64,000 nucleotides of DNA, from NCBI GenBank assembly GCA_946122785.1, contig CAMGYJ010000002.1, forward strand, positions 58,615,703 through 58,679,702, read 5' to 3'. Shown here one piece after another: positions 1 to 12,999 of this stretch. The DNA comes from Linum tenue. Lineage: Eukaryota > Streptophyta > Magnoliopsida > Malpighiales > Linaceae. Positions within the stretch are counted from its first letter, which is position 1; every line of letters begins with the position of its first letter. The notes below the pieces were generated by a model. That model was given only the letters and a program-made list of their open reading frames with translations, was not told the DNA's origin and did not search any database. The position numbers were made by a program, and so were the translations under genes.

Positions 1-68
1 AATTCAACCCTCAGTCCAGCTGATTGCAGTAAGAAAAAGAAAGTTAAAAAAACTATCATTACCAACAA

Positions 69-1887
<1,819 letters not shown>

Positions 1888-2546
1888 GATCGGGATCAGA
1901 GAATCAGAAAGGGAAGAGACGGTGGGGGTCTCTGGAAGACAGAAGGAGGAGGAAGGAAAAAGAGTGTGCACGAGAGATTAGAGAGAGATAAAGGGAACAA
2001 ACTAGTCCACGAATTTCACAAAGGATTTTATAGGCGTCTCGTCCACAAAGCGCCACTGTGGCGTTAAAAAGTATATATCAAATTATCAATGAAATGGCCA
2101 AAAGCTGAGAGGCCAAGGCGAGTAGCGTGTGAAGGCGGTGAAGTGGGGAGAAGAAAGTAATAAGGGAGAGAGAGAGATGAGAGAGAGTGACAGAGGGAGG
2201 AAAACTGAAAAGGGCGGATTTCGCGGGACAAATGGGAATCTTCGATCTTGTATTCTTGTTTGTTCGAGATTGCTTGCATGAATGAATGATTCATCAGTGG
2301 ATTTTTACTCTTTGGGACCTAGTTTGGGATTGAAATTGATGTACAAGTCACCTCCAAAATTGTTTCATTTTGATATTTCGGTCCTTAATTACTTTTCTTG
2401 TTTTTACCTTTTTTTTGGGTTTTACTTATTAGGGAAGTAAGAATCTTTCAAGCATCTAATCTAATTGTTGTAGGTTTCAATTCTCAAACTGCTTAAAATA
2501 GAGTAAACAATATTAACTAATATTTGATTCACATTAGCCGAGACTT
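1888..2546. other. GSDA 5' flank and intergenic spacer
   Basis: Upstream side of the minus-strand GSDA gene. It holds a CT/GA-rich stretch (about 1910-1990 and 2140-2215) that probably includes the 5' UTR and core promoter. No convincing coding region is seen; the reading frames in the GA-rich part are low-complexity. Confidence 0.4.
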
Positions 2547-2790
2547 TTGCTATTCGATTTGAGGTTGAATTTAGCAGTGGAGCATGGTTTTGAAGGAAGG
2601 GAAGTGGAGACGGATTGCCTGTGGGTTGTCCAGCAGCTGAGAGGCGAGGAAATGATGATGATGGAGGAAGGACTCGCATGTGAGGAGCTGAAGTACGTGC
2701 TGCAGCTCTCGAGTTCTTTCTCGGTACATTCCCGAGCAGGTAGAGTGATCATACTGCACATATTCTGGCTCATACCCGTTGTGGTGGGAG
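2547..2790 (+). pseudogene. RNase H-like (RVT_3) domain fragment of a LINE
   Basis: The plus-strand translation reads LAVEHGFEGREVETDCLWVV, followed by a Glu/Met-rich stretch and CEELKYVLQL. This is the pattern of the RNase H domain at the C-terminus of plant LINE ORF2 proteins (helix, then a V-E-T/S-D-C core strand). Only about 70 residues survive. There is no flanking reverse transcriptase in the same orientation, so it is a stranded fragment. It could also be a relic of a free-standing RVT_3 host gene. Confidence 0.5.
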
Positions 2791-3258
2791 GAAAATAAAG
2801 TATGGGCTTCTAGATCCCCTATCTTTCTAGTTAGACAACTCCTTTTTTATTCCAGTAATATTTCGAATTAATGAAATAATACAGGCTCTTTATAAAATAA
2901 AAAATGATTACAAGTGAAATTGATATTTGATTTTTACATGTCCGAGTTGATGGAATGGTAATTGATAGGTTTAGATATTCAAATTCAGACTTCTAGAAAC
3001 GGTTGAATCTAAAGTTGGAGTGACGAACATCAAACACTCCGAGTTTTTAGGTTTTCACGTATGCCATAAACATCGACTGCTAGAGTTTCTTCCGTCTCAG
3101 CATGTCGGCGGTGAACCCTCCGCTGGCAGGGGGCCTTGTTACTCCCAGCTCGTCTTAAACCATTGCAGGACAACGTTGTCCTCCAGCTGCATCATAGTCC
3201 CCGGATCCAAAGGGGGTATCGCGAAGCAGAACAAAACTAAAAGAGAGCAAAACCTACC

Positions 3259-4470
3259 ATGCATAGTACCTTCGCTGTAACAGAGACGAACAAGATCGTG
3301 GAGGATGCTCCACAAACGGAGGAAAGGTGGCCAAGGTCGATGAGCTCTAAACCCTCTACATGGTGCTCAGGTACAGGATTTGCGCGCCGTCTCTATAGTG
3401 ATGTGCTACGAACGTATACCTGGTACATCGGGGACTCCGGCTCTGAGGATGTGGCTACTGCAATCAGGGAGGACGCGAGGGATGAGGGGATTGAAGAGGA
3501 AGATGACCCGTTATCCCCTCCCATCCATTTTATTGCGGTCGAGGAGCGCCAATTTTGTAGGGAATGGTGTTCTGCTCTAGTTGTGAAGGTACTAGGAGCA
3601 TCCTCGTTCTACACGGGAATCTTCTGACGGCTTAACATGATATGGGCTAAGGCAGGAGGAATTCAGGTTGCTTCAGCAAAGAATGGTTACTATCTTGTCC
3701 GTTTTACAAGTGGTCTTGACTACGAGAGGGATATGATGGGGGGCTATGGATGATGGGTGATCACTACCTCACGGTTCACACATGGGACATGGACTTTAAT
3801 CCCTACCATCATTATATCTCGTCCACGCTGGTGTGGGCTCGCCTCTTGGACATTCCAATACAATATTTTCTCACGAAAGTGTCATGAAGATTGGGAGACG
3901 CACTGGAAAATCGATTCGGGTTGACCAAGCTACTAGCACGGCTGCAAGCTCGATTGTGCCCGTGTCTGTGTGGAAGTCGACCTCACCCGACCACTGTTAT
4001 CTCAATTCAAAATCAATAAGATCAAGTACTTCATCCAGTATGATGGTTTTGAAAAGATCTGCCTCAAATGCGACACAACGACACCTACTTTGAACGATCA
4101 TGCTGCTCTTGTTCGATGCCAAAGGAAAAGGAATTGAAGAGTCCTTACAGGGAATGGATGATAGCAAAGCAAAAGCCCCACTCCAACCACAAAGGTAATA
4201 TGCCAAAAGACAAGAAAAATGAACCCAAAGCAGCAGCAGTGAAGAGAACAGAGCCGCAAGGCTCTCCCTACCAAGCTCTGGTTCCTGATGATATAGTGGA
4301 AATGGAATCTAGTGAGAACAATGTGACCCTGCATGAAGGAACAAAGACGCCACCCCCTAGGACCCAAGACAGCCTGAAAAAAGGAGAAGCTAAGAGACAA
4401 ACAGTACGCCAACGTATATGGGAATGGGAGCTTAGAGAAATTAGCTACAAGGACTCCTAAGTCAGAGGGT
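3259..4470 (+). pseudogene. Degenerate LINE ORF1 (DUF4283-type gag-like protein)
   Basis: Pieces in shifting plus-strand frames match the N-terminal part of plant L1-type LINE proteins. An acidic run with DPLSPPIHF and FCREWCSALVVKVLG (about 3505-3595) leads into WAKAGGIQVASAKNGYYLVR (about 3647-3706). A DHYLTVHTWDMDFNP segment (about 3760-3805) and a WARLLDIPIQYF segment (about 3835-3870) follow, then a Cys-containing KICLKC segment near 4055-4075. At least three frame breaks or stops separate these blocks, so nothing functional remains. The lysine-rich tail at 4100-4460 is probably the linker region. Recognition rests on block order. Confidence 0.6.
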
Positions 4471-4580
4471 GGCGTAGTAGGTACCCCTACTAATGCTAGA
4501 GCTGGGGAATCTCGCACAACAGGGACAAAGACAAAGGCTTCATTACAGATCTTACAACGGGACAAATATTATAAGAGCAC

Positions 4581-5106
4581 TCAGAATATGTTCCTATGGA
4601 CCAGGTGATCACTCTTCACTCTGTCTAGTACTTTCAACCTATTAGCCAGTACTTTCGATAGGATTTTGTAAAGAACTTTGCATAAGCTGATCGGGTGAAA
4701 ATTCATATGGGTTTCAAGGTGTTTTTTCTTCGTTATAAGGTCTATCAGGTTATAATTCAGTTCAGGAGGGAAAGAACATGTCTCCAAATAACTCTGTAGT
4801 TTGTTGGTTATCATCTCACCCACTATATCCCAATTTTTTTGAAAAAAATAAAGCTGACATTCCATCTGCTTCTATAACCTTATTTGTTCCCATTTTTCGG
4901 AGAGCAGCTCATATCTCTTCTTTGACAAAGGATCTAAGTAGGAGTGAATTCATCTCAGGGGTCACCTTGGGCTGAACTGCTTCGAGAATAGTACTGGAAG
5001 TGGTTTGAGAGCACCTTGGACTGAATTTGAGTATTACGAGTAGCAGAGGAGTATGATTATTACACAGTCCAAAGGTACCTAGGAGGCTAAATTGGAAAGG
5101 CAACAA
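4581..5106 (-). pseudogene. LINE reverse-transcriptase N-terminal fragment, opposite strand
   Basis: On the minus strand the order is TPEMNSLLLRSFVKEEI, a stop, AALRKMGTNK, a break, FFQKNWDIVGEM, then HPISLCKVLYKILSKVLANR. These are conserved first blocks of plant LINE reverse transcriptases (the fingers region before the catalytic motifs). The catalytic YxDD part is missing. The fragment is interrupted by a stop and a frameshift and lies tail-to-tail with the ORF1 relic at 3259-4470. The two are therefore separate insertions, or one element rearranged by inversion. Confidence 0.65.
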
Positions 5107-5110
5107 GTGA

Positions 5111-5787
5111 ATAAATTACACGTTTAGTCACTCAGTTTATAAAAAAATTCATGTTTGTCATCGAAAAGAATTTCATTCCTTATTAGTCACTCACTAAAAA
5201 TCTTGTTTCATGCTTGGTCATTGTCTATCCAATTCCATTAAGTCCATCTACTTAGCAGTCAACTGTAATTTTTGACGGTTAAATAGATGGCGCGACAATA
5301 AAAAAAAAAAATATTAATTGAAAAAATTCCATCATCACCAGCAGTTTTGGGAAAATGCTATGTTTTACATTTTTATGCTCGATTTGGCAAGTATGATGAA
5401 ATGATCCCCAATTCGGTCCAATATTAACAAATGATTCAAGATTTCTACCGAAATTCTTGTAAAAAATTCCAACAATTACTTCTCCCATTTTCAAAAATAA
5501 TTATCGTTTCAAAAATTTAATTGCCATATTATTTATTTAAAGATGAAAAGTGGCAGACACAACACGTGAACTTAACGGAATTGAACGGACATGACTAACC
5601 ATGAAACGAGATTTAAAATGAGGAGCTAGTAAGGGAGTAAAACGTTTACCGTAACAAATGTAAAAAAAAAAGGTATAAATTTAGTAGCTAAGAGTATATA
5701 AAATGAGGAGCTAGTAAGGGAGTAAAACGTTTACCGTAACAAATATAAAAAGAATTTGTAAATTCAGTAGCCAATCGTGTAATTTAT
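5111..5787. mobile_element. Mutator-like MITE with long terminal inverted repeats
   Basis: The ends are inverted copies: ATAAATTACACG at 5111 and its complement ending at 5787. The repeat continues inward with indels for over 100 bp; for example CCAATTCCATTAAGT near 5230 pairs with ACTTAACGGAATTG near 5570. The internal sequence is AT-rich and non-coding. The flanks CAACAAGTG (5101-5109) and CAACAACGA (5789-5797) could be a decayed 9-bp target duplication, but they match at only 6-7 positions. The termini resemble those of the larger element at 10401-13367, suggesting a shared superfamily. Confidence 0.6.
5615..5750. repeat. 85-bp-period tandem duplication inside the MITE
   Basis: The segment beginning AAAATGAGGAGCTAGTAAGG at 5615 is repeated at 5700, offset 85 bp, and the two agree almost completely over about 50 bp. 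It lies near the right inverted repeat of the MITE, so it arose by duplication within one arm. Confidence 0.8.
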
Positions 5788-6401
5788 ACAACAACGAATG
5801 AATGAAAGCTCAATAGGAATAGGAAGCTCAAATGAAAGCTTCAACGAATCCTATCTTGGCTCGCTTACTTGGCGTCTCCATCCAATTGTACTCGGCTATA
5901 TTTCTTTGACAAAAGGAACTAATAAGGTTCCCCCCTAACTAAAACAAGTAATACAAGCCAAAGTAACGTACAAAGTAGATTGTGTCATTGTGACAAAGTG
6001 AGCTTGGAATACAAAACTTAAAAGGTTTAGAAATTCAAAATTTGATGATTACACATACACACAGTTACACAAATTAATAAAAAAGAACATAGAGGTTGAC
6101 ATGCTTTTAGCGTGTATAACTTTTGGAATCAAATTCCAAGACAACATATATTATATATAGGCTTGTCATTTTAGACCAAAGAATGGCATGAAAAGTTAAA
6201 ACGTGAATCATGACCACGTGTGATAACTGATAAGGTATGCAATTAATCCTCATCCCCGCCCACCAATTTTTTGATTAATTATAACGCAAGAATGGATATG
6301 AAGATAAGTATATGATAGAGTGTTCCATCCTCCTTGTATCAAAGTCGTGGGATCATGGAACCACGTGATATAGAGATAGGATATACATATTAATAATAAG
6401 C
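5788..6401. other. Non-coding AT-rich spacer
   Basis: No coding region or recognisable element. AT-rich sequence between the MITE and the next LINE relic. Confidence 0.4.
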
Positions 6402-7745
6402 ATGGCTTTGCAAGGAGCCATTCTCAGAAGCAATCATGTTGAAACATGGCTTTGCAAGGAGACGGGTGGATTCAATTATGCAGTGTATTTCTACAGTGAG
6501 CTACTCAGCTCTTTTCAATGGCCATCAATCCCCAACCATAATATCAACGAGGTGTCTCAAACAGGGGACTCGATCTCTCCATACCTATTTTTACTTTGTG
6601 CAGAGGGTTTATCATCAATTACCAAGAAAGCAGTGGAGCGAGGAGAATTACATGACATCAAAATAACTAATAAGTGCTCGTGGCCCAAAGCTAACACATT
6701 TTTTTTTTGTAGATGATAGTATATTCTTCTTCGAAAATACAAACATGGAAGCAGTCACTTTGAAGAGGATCCTTAAGCAATATGAAATGGAATCAGGGCA
6801 GCAAGTCAGCTTAGAGAAACCAGAACTTTCTTTTAGCACAAACAAAACGGAGAACAGAAGAAATGAGATTGCTGCAATCCTAGGTATGAAGCAAGTGGAC
6901 TATCATGACAAATATCTCGGATTACCGACTGTTATTGGGTGATCAAAAAAGGCAGTGTTCAGTCAGCTGATAGACATAGTTCGCAAAAAAGTTAAGATGT
7001 GGAAGGCCAAACGCTTGTCTACAGCAGGCAAGAAAGTTCTTGTAAAAGCTGTTGCACAAGCCTAAGCAAACTACGCCATGTCAGTTTTCCTAATTCCCCA
7101 AGGAGTCATTCATGAAATTCAGAGTTTAATATCAGGCTTCTGGTGGGGAAGGAAAAACGAGGAATGAAGAATACACTAGATAAGTTGGGAGAAGTTGTGC
7201 AGACCTAAGTCAGAGGGAGGACTGGGCTTTTGGGACGACATGTATGGAACTTACACAAAAATCCTACTTCCCTTTTTGCTCAAGTGTTCAAAGCCAAGTA
7301 TTATCCTCGTTGCTCTATTATGGAAGCGAGTGTAGGAACCAATCTCAGCTATATTTGGCGATCATTAATGGCAGCACGGGAAGTAGTGAATAAAGGAGCA
7401 AGATGGAGGATAGGAAATGGAAAGAAACCAAGAATTTGGTGGGATAGATGGATTCTATAGGCCCCTGACTATAAGGTACTGACACAAGTACTGACACAAG
7501 TAAACGGATTGAACTGGAATGCCAAGGTGGAAAGCCTAATTGATCCAGAAACAAGGCAGTGGAGAACTAACCTATTCTAACATCACTTTCAGCCTACTGA
7601 TAGGAGCAGGATTTTACAAATCCCTCTGCCAAGCCACCCTATTGAGGATGCTTGGGTCTGAGGTCCTGATAAGTTGGGGAAATATACAGTGAAATCGGCC
7701 TACTACTTATGGAAACAAAACAGAGAATAATTTAATAGTGATTAA
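6402..7745 (+). pseudogene. LINE ORF2 relic: reverse transcriptase to zf-RVT region
   Basis: Reads, across several frame changes, the second half of a plant LINE polymerase. The block SQTGDSISPYLFLLCAEGLS (about 6557-6616) corresponds to the conserved RQGDPLSPYLF motif. A poly-T run near 6702-6710 disrupts the frame just before VDDSIFFFEN, the YxDD catalytic box with Tyr replaced by Val. Then come KYLGLPTVIG (about 6910-6940), the WKAKRLSTAGKKVLVKAV thumb region (about 7000-7050), and FWWGRKNE with EKLCRPKSEGGLGF (about 7138-7230). Multiple stops, for example after the KAVAQA block, make it dead. It is probably a separate insertion from the relic at 8132-9330. Confidence 0.75.
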
Positions 7746-8131
7746 TTAACAAAGAATAATTTAATAGTGATAGAGGTATTGACTATAGTAGTGACGTGAT
7801 GAGATTCCACGAGGTCGCAATTTGTGAGAGGATGAAAATCATGAGGATGTTTACTTTCATTTATGTTTCTTGTGATTGTGGCAACAGAAACAAATCATGA
7901 TGGAGACGAAGCTACTGTTTCTTGAGAAACAAAACCTGAAAATGAAAACCTGTTTAACTTATTTTGTTGAAAACCTAATGATGGTGGATTGTTTCAAAAT
8001 CAAAGTAAGGAAACATTTTCAAAAACAGTTCAACACGTACAATTGTACCAAGGGTTTCAGATCCCTTGGTATATTATTGTGCTTAACTCCAAAGTGGGTT
8101 CCTTGCCTAAACCTTTCACGTTTTTTAACTT
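7746..8131. other. Spacer between two LINE relics
   Basis: An open frame of about 90 residues runs through 7876-8157 but resembles no family I know. A short duplicated motif (AGAATAATTTAATAGTGA) occurs at about 7723 and 7752. Confidence 0.35.
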
Positions 8132-9330
8132 TTGGCGCTTTTGCATCCTATTTATAATTGTATTTTGAAGGAAGCTTGGAGTATAAGGGTGGTTGTTTTA
8201 CCATATTATGCTTTCTCTGGGAATTTTAAGAGGGTGAAGAAGGGGCTTAAGGATCTTAATAGGAATGAATACTCAGACATTTTTGCTCAGGCTCGTGCTG
8301 CTGAAGTTGTTCTGGAGGAAGCTTAAGTTGCTGCATTATCCGATCCTAAACCTGATCTAGAAAGTTTTTACTCCCATCCATCCTAGATGCAAAGCTTTAG
8401 GGATAACCCATCTTTGCTTTGCTGATGACCTTTTGGGTCTTCACATATGGTTCCTCTCATGGTCTAGTGGGAAAACAAAAGTTCTGGGAAAGAGGTATTG
8501 TCGAGGGTTTCTGGATTTCTCATGGGGAGCTTACTGTTCGTTATCTGGTATTTCCTTTGATCTCATAGAAACTCTCCAGTCGAGACTGTCAAGTGCAAGT
8601 GGATAAGATCACTACAAAAATTCGGAGTTGTAGGGCAAAGCTTCATAGGTACGCAAGTAAAATCTAATTGGTATAATCTGTTATGGCTAATATGTTGTAG
8701 TTCTAGATGAACCTGTTCCTTTTGCCTAAGGTTGTTTTGGATGAAATTGAGAAATTTGTAATAACTATCTTTTGGATGTGTATGGTTCTAGTCTAAGGAA
8801 GCGAGTTGTGATTGTCTGGAAATTTTTTACCATACCTAAGAAGGAATGAGGTTTGGGTGTTATAAATTTTAGAATATGGAATCAAGCTTGTGGAGTCAAA
8901 CTTTAACGGGACATTCTTGCAGTAGGTGGTTATTTGTGGGTGACCTGGGTTTCAAGATATAGGGTCAAGCAGTGATCTCTATGGGACATTCCTTTACCAT
9001 CTGCTAGCTATTGGATTTGGAAGGGTATACTGAAATCTAGGGAGGTTACTCGGCCATTTATGTCAGGTGTTGCTAGGAGTTTGTTATGGAATGGGAAAAG
9101 TATGTCGAGGTTCTTAGTGAAGATGGTTTGAGATTGTATTAGGCCTAGAGAACATGTTGTGCATTGGTATCCATTAGTTTGGTCTCGTGGATTAGTTCCT
9201 AAGCATCAGTTTACAATATGGATGGTTATGAAGAATCACCTTATCATGCATGACAAGCTTCAAAGTGAGGGGTTCAAGTTACGAGGCTTTGTCCCATGTG
9301 TCCCTGAGGAGTTGAGAGCATGAATCACTT
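8132..9330 (+). pseudogene. Second LINE ORF2 relic (RT palm to zf-RVT)
   Basis: Plus-strand blocks in order: GITHLCFADDLLGLHIW (about 8400-8450, the FADD catalytic box), then LIDKITTKIRS-like and WMNLFLLPKVVLDEIEK-like text (about 8605-8755). These are followed by KRVVIVWKFFTIPKKE and GLGVINFRIWNQA (about 8805-8890) and a C-terminal stretch LVPKHQFTIWMVMKNHL (about 9190-9245) typical of the zf-RVT zinc-binding region. There are many stops and small indels. It retains the FADD residues that the first relic has lost, so it is an independent copy of a different subfamily. Confidence 0.75.
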
Positions 9331-9339
9331 GTTTGTTGT

Positions 9340-10095
9340 ATGTCCTTTTGTTTGATGTGTATCGAAAGTTTGCTTGACTGGAATGGTAATACTAAGTTGT
9401 CTGCAATTACTTTATATAACTGTAGTACGAATGACACATTGATTATTGTGGTCAGTTATAAGTTGAATTCTGAGCATTTGATGTGGTCTTGCCCTAAAAT
9501 ACACATATGGTGTTTTGCTCATAATGTTAAGTAGATTGTTAAGGATGGTTAGGATGTGATAAAAAGAGTGTAGATGCTGGACGCATAGTGTGGAATTTTG
9601 GACAACAACTCGTAAAAGGAAAGAAAAGTTTGTACTAGATGCTAGACAATTTCCTAGTTAGTATGGGAAAAGTGTATGCTTGTATTGCCCAACTAAGTGG
9701 AACTCTCCTCCTCTGTGGGTGGGTTCACTGAGTTAGGGGCGGTTGTGGCTGCCGGACGGAAAAGAGTTGGACACGTTGCTTTTGCATGTCCATAACGACC
9801 ACATTCGATACAAATGTTGTGAAGCCCCTATTATGATAGGTATTTTGCAACGTTTGAGTACTACTTGCTATTGCATTTTACTGTGGTGGAAGGCAAAAAA
9901 GTCGCAGTATCCGACTTTAGCATTGATTGTTAGAGACATACTTGCTATTGCGGTGTCTATTATAGCTTCCAAGTATGCTTTTGGTGAAAGGCTAGTTAGC
10001 CCTAGTAGCATACTTCTATGTGCTCAAAACTGGTTTCTTAATTCTACTATTCCAAACATATTGCTATTTTTTTATGTGAGGAAATTGTAACAATC
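9340..10095 (+). pseudogene. hAT-family transposase relic
   Basis: The first block, LDWNGNTKLSAITLYNCSTN (about 9373-9432), matches the catalytic-core strand of BED-type hAT transposases, and a CFAHNVK motif follows (about 9515-9535). After a deletion comes WWKAKKSQYPTLALIVRDIL (about 9885-9945), then ASKYAFGERLVSPSSI and CAQNWF. This is the C-terminal hAT dimerisation domain in its usual order. Stops and the missing middle make it inactive. No terminal inverted repeats were recognised. The element at 10401 inserted about 300 bp beyond its 3' end. Confidence 0.7.
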
Positions 10096-10400
10096 CATTG
10101 TTTGCTTTTCCATAGGATCTTTAATAATAATATTATGGTTATGACATTGTTGGCTAACATTTTTTTGGCTCACTTACTAATTTCTTTGAAAATGTCTTGG
10201 GAACAATTCATCCCCTCATGAGTTAATCAACCATTAATAATTGTCAAGATTATGGGTGTGCTACTTGTGTTTGTCGAGACATGGCACATTCTAATATATT
10301 TTGCTGACAAGTGTAGAGATGCTGACGCAAGGAGGCCTGAATTCTGTAGGGGCGCAGTTGAATTTGTTGCTGCAAAGGAAAACATGTATGCATTTCCTCC

Positions 10401-10768
10401 GGGTTAATTACATGGTTGGTTACTGAGATTACAAAAAGCGTTTATGTTTGGTCACTCTAAATATTTAAATTCATTTTTGGTCACTAACTTTACAAAAACC
10501 GTTTATTTATGGTCACTCTCCGTTAGCTGCCGTCCTACGCCGTTAACGACGTCCGTTAAGTGATGACGTGGCTGACAGATTTGCCTAATCAACACTTTTT
10601 AACCCCAAAATTGACTGACCCGACCCGCCACGTCATTTAAACCCTCCATGTCAGCTAAACCTAACCAAACCTCTAACCAAACCAGACCAGACCCGCTAAC
10701 TAAAACAAAACTGACCCGACTCACCAATTAATCTACCCACCTTTGACTAAAACCCTAATCGAAGACAA
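10401..10768 (+). repeat. Left terminal inverted repeat of the Pack-MULE
   Basis: Starts GGGTTAATTACATGG and ends near GAAGACAA. It is a colinear inverted match to 13000-13367 with scattered substitutions. It includes the motif CGTTAACGACGTCCGTTAAG and runs of ACCCGAC, also present in the other arm. Confidence 0.85.
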
Positions 10769-10804
10769 ATCCATCCGCCTCCATTATTCCCTTTTGGGCT
10801 TAAC

Positions 10805-12882
10805 ATATACATCGTCCACAGTGGCTCGTCCAGGAATTTCATCTTATTGCTGCTATTAGAACCCCGTTGTTGTTATTACTATTGTTCCCGTCGCCGGTGT
10901 CGGCCCTCTTCTCACACTCGAACGCGATCCGAAGCATGCCCGACCCGAGCTCCTTCTGCAGGACGCTCGTTTGCATCGCGAGACGGCGAAAGGGAGGCAT
11001 TTGGGGGTTTCCTGGATCGAGAGGCTGACCCGGCCCTTTCGGTACCCGAAGAGGGTGCCCGTGACCCGGGTACCTGATGACTCGATATTTGCACATGTTT
11101 TTCCCCTTTGTTTCTTGATCGTTTAAGCTTGCATTATCGCTTCTTTGGCCTATTTTACGCTAGGTTGTGTTCCTTTGTTACATTTCAGGTCCTAGCACAT
11201 AAAGTGAAGCATAGGCGCAAGTTTCAAGTCAATCAGAGATCAATTGGCGATTCGGGAGAAGGAACTCTGGCGTGACCTGAAGAAGAATGGATTTTTACCT
11301 CCCTTTATGGACAAAGAATCGTGCAAGTCTGTCATGAAAAGAAAGAGGACGAGACTACGAGCGTCTGGGATCAAACGGCGACTGATTCGGAGTCCGGACG
11401 AGGGAGAAACGAAGCATTGAATATAGGGGAACAGGTTCGGCAGTGAAAACACGGGCAGGAGGCCTTCAGAACAAGGCCGTGTTCCTGACCGTGTTTTTAT
11501 AGCCGAGACTACCCAAGGGCGGCTTGAACCACCTAAAAAACACGGGCAGGCCTGAGACAAAACACGGCCGTGTTTTGCACAGAACACGCCCGTGTTTTCA
11601 TGATGCCCGTGGCCGTGTTTTTAAGCCAAATCCAAAACACGGGCGGGCTGGGCCAGAACACGGCCGTGCCCTCGACCGTGTTCTGGCCAGTGATGCCCTT
11701 TTAGGCAGATTTCAGCCAAATTGAGAGGGGATTCGAGTTTGAGAGAGAGAGCGATTCCTAGAGAGAGAAAGCGACGAACAAGAGTCTCCAAGTGCCCTAG
11801 CTTGATCTTCATCACCATTGGAGCTTGGCTTGAGCTTGGAGAAGTGCCGATTCAACGTCCAGGAGCAGAAATCCATCTTCACAGTATGATTTCCGCGTCT
11901 GATTCTGCTTTTGCTTCTTTCTCCATGGAGTAGTTCTCCCATTCATCTGGGTGTGGGAAACCCTAGATCTGTATGTTAGGATTGATTGTATGAACCCAAG
12001 TACTGTTTCTATGATTTGATTATATTCGATTGAGGTTTGAATGATTGAATGACATGAATCCTGATCAAATTCCTGTTGTTTCTGCTTTAACCTAGAATGA
12101 GAATATCTGCCTAGGTTGATAGAGCATCCTTAATTGAAGGTAGCGAATTGGTGACTTTAGTCGAGGAGCCAATTCGCTATTCTGTACCGAATTCCATTCG
12201 GTAGTGGAGGTTTGGTTCGTTAGGGCCTCAATCTGTTTACTCCGGTGGAGGTTAGTCGCCCGCTAGAGACTCAGATTGAGAGGGTCTGAAGACCTTTAGT
12301 CGAGACTTCAGACTGTTTGAGAACCTTCCGCAGTATAATCATAGAAATTGAACTTGGTAATTACAATCCGGCTTAACTGCAGTCTAGGGGGAACCATATC
12401 CCGGTGACCTCTCTTAACCTGAAAACAACCATTTAGTTGCTTTGCTTGCTTGTTAGTTTAGATCTTCACTAAAGTTTCATTGCTAGATAATACGAATTCA
12501 CTGAGTAGTCATCACATCTAGGACCCGGGTTGACATTAAAACCCAAACCCGCTATACTACGCTTTAGGAAGTGGTTACACTTGGCCATTTTCTAGAGTGA
12601 CAGTAGGAGTGAGTCAGTACCCAACACCACGCCCCGATTCGGCCCGTCGGAGAACCCGCTCGAGAGGAGGATCGGCATCCGGCAGGCCTGGGCGCCGACT
12701 ATTGGGAAGGAGTGGAACACGGATCGGAAGACGCTGAGGACCTTGGGCTTGGATTTCTTGTTCTTGCTGGCCGGCTGGAGGAGGGAGACGGCGGCGACGG
12801 CCCGTAGGGGAGGTGGCGGTGAGGTCGGAGTTTGGGAATTGGAGGAGGCGTTGCTGGTCCGCAGCGGCGTTCGGTCACCCAT
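10805..12882 (-). pseudogene. Captured MIZU-KUSSEI1 (DUF617)-like gene fragment, split by a solo LTR
   Basis: Read on the minus strand from an ATG at 12882. The right part (12882-12622) encodes an N-terminal region with a Pro/Ser-rich stretch, then KVLSVFRSVFHSFPIVG and CRMPIL. The left part (11074 down to about 10805) continues with RVTGTLFGYRKGRVSLSIQE, then AMQTSVLQKELGSGMLRIAF and ECEK. After a small frame shift it ends DEPLWTMY just inside the left TIR. These are consecutive blocks of the plant MIZ1/DUF617 domain, a family linked in Arabidopsis to root hydrotropism. The LTR insertion lies exactly between VVLGT and RVTGT. The C-terminal part of the domain is absent, and a second frame shift follows SIQETPKC. 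It is not a functional gene. Confidence 0.8.
11075..12616. mobile_element. Solo LTR, Gypsy type, nested in the Pack-MULE
   Basis: Starts TGATGACTC and ends GAGTGAGTCA. It is flanked by the exact 5-bp duplication GTACC (11070-11074 and 12617-12621), so it is a complete 1542-bp LTR with TG...CA ends and no internal domain, left by LTR-LTR recombination. The text (CACGGGC / GGCCGTGTT repeats at 11440-11700, GA-rich leader at 11735-11775, CCATGGAGTAG near 11925, terminal CTATACTACG and ACACTTGGCCA near 12550-12590) is typical of large plant Gypsy LTRs, possibly Tat-like. No protein is encoded. Confidence 0.85.
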
Positions 12883-12999
12883 TAATTAATGGACTGCGAT
12901 GATGAAACGGGAGGAGGCATTTGCCATGGAGAGAGGCGAGCGGCTGGTCGGCGAGGCAAAGGGGGTGGAGAGGATTTGGAGATTTTTGTGGTGTTGTTG

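Noticed and set aside
4098..4565. 155-codon minus-strand frame opposite the LINE ORF1 tail
   Set aside because: Antisense of the Lys/Glu-rich linker, so rich in Phe/Leu/Ser by complementarity.
7876..8157. Open frame of 93 codons between LINE relics
   Set aside because: No similarity recognised, flanked by dead elements, no promoter or intron signals.
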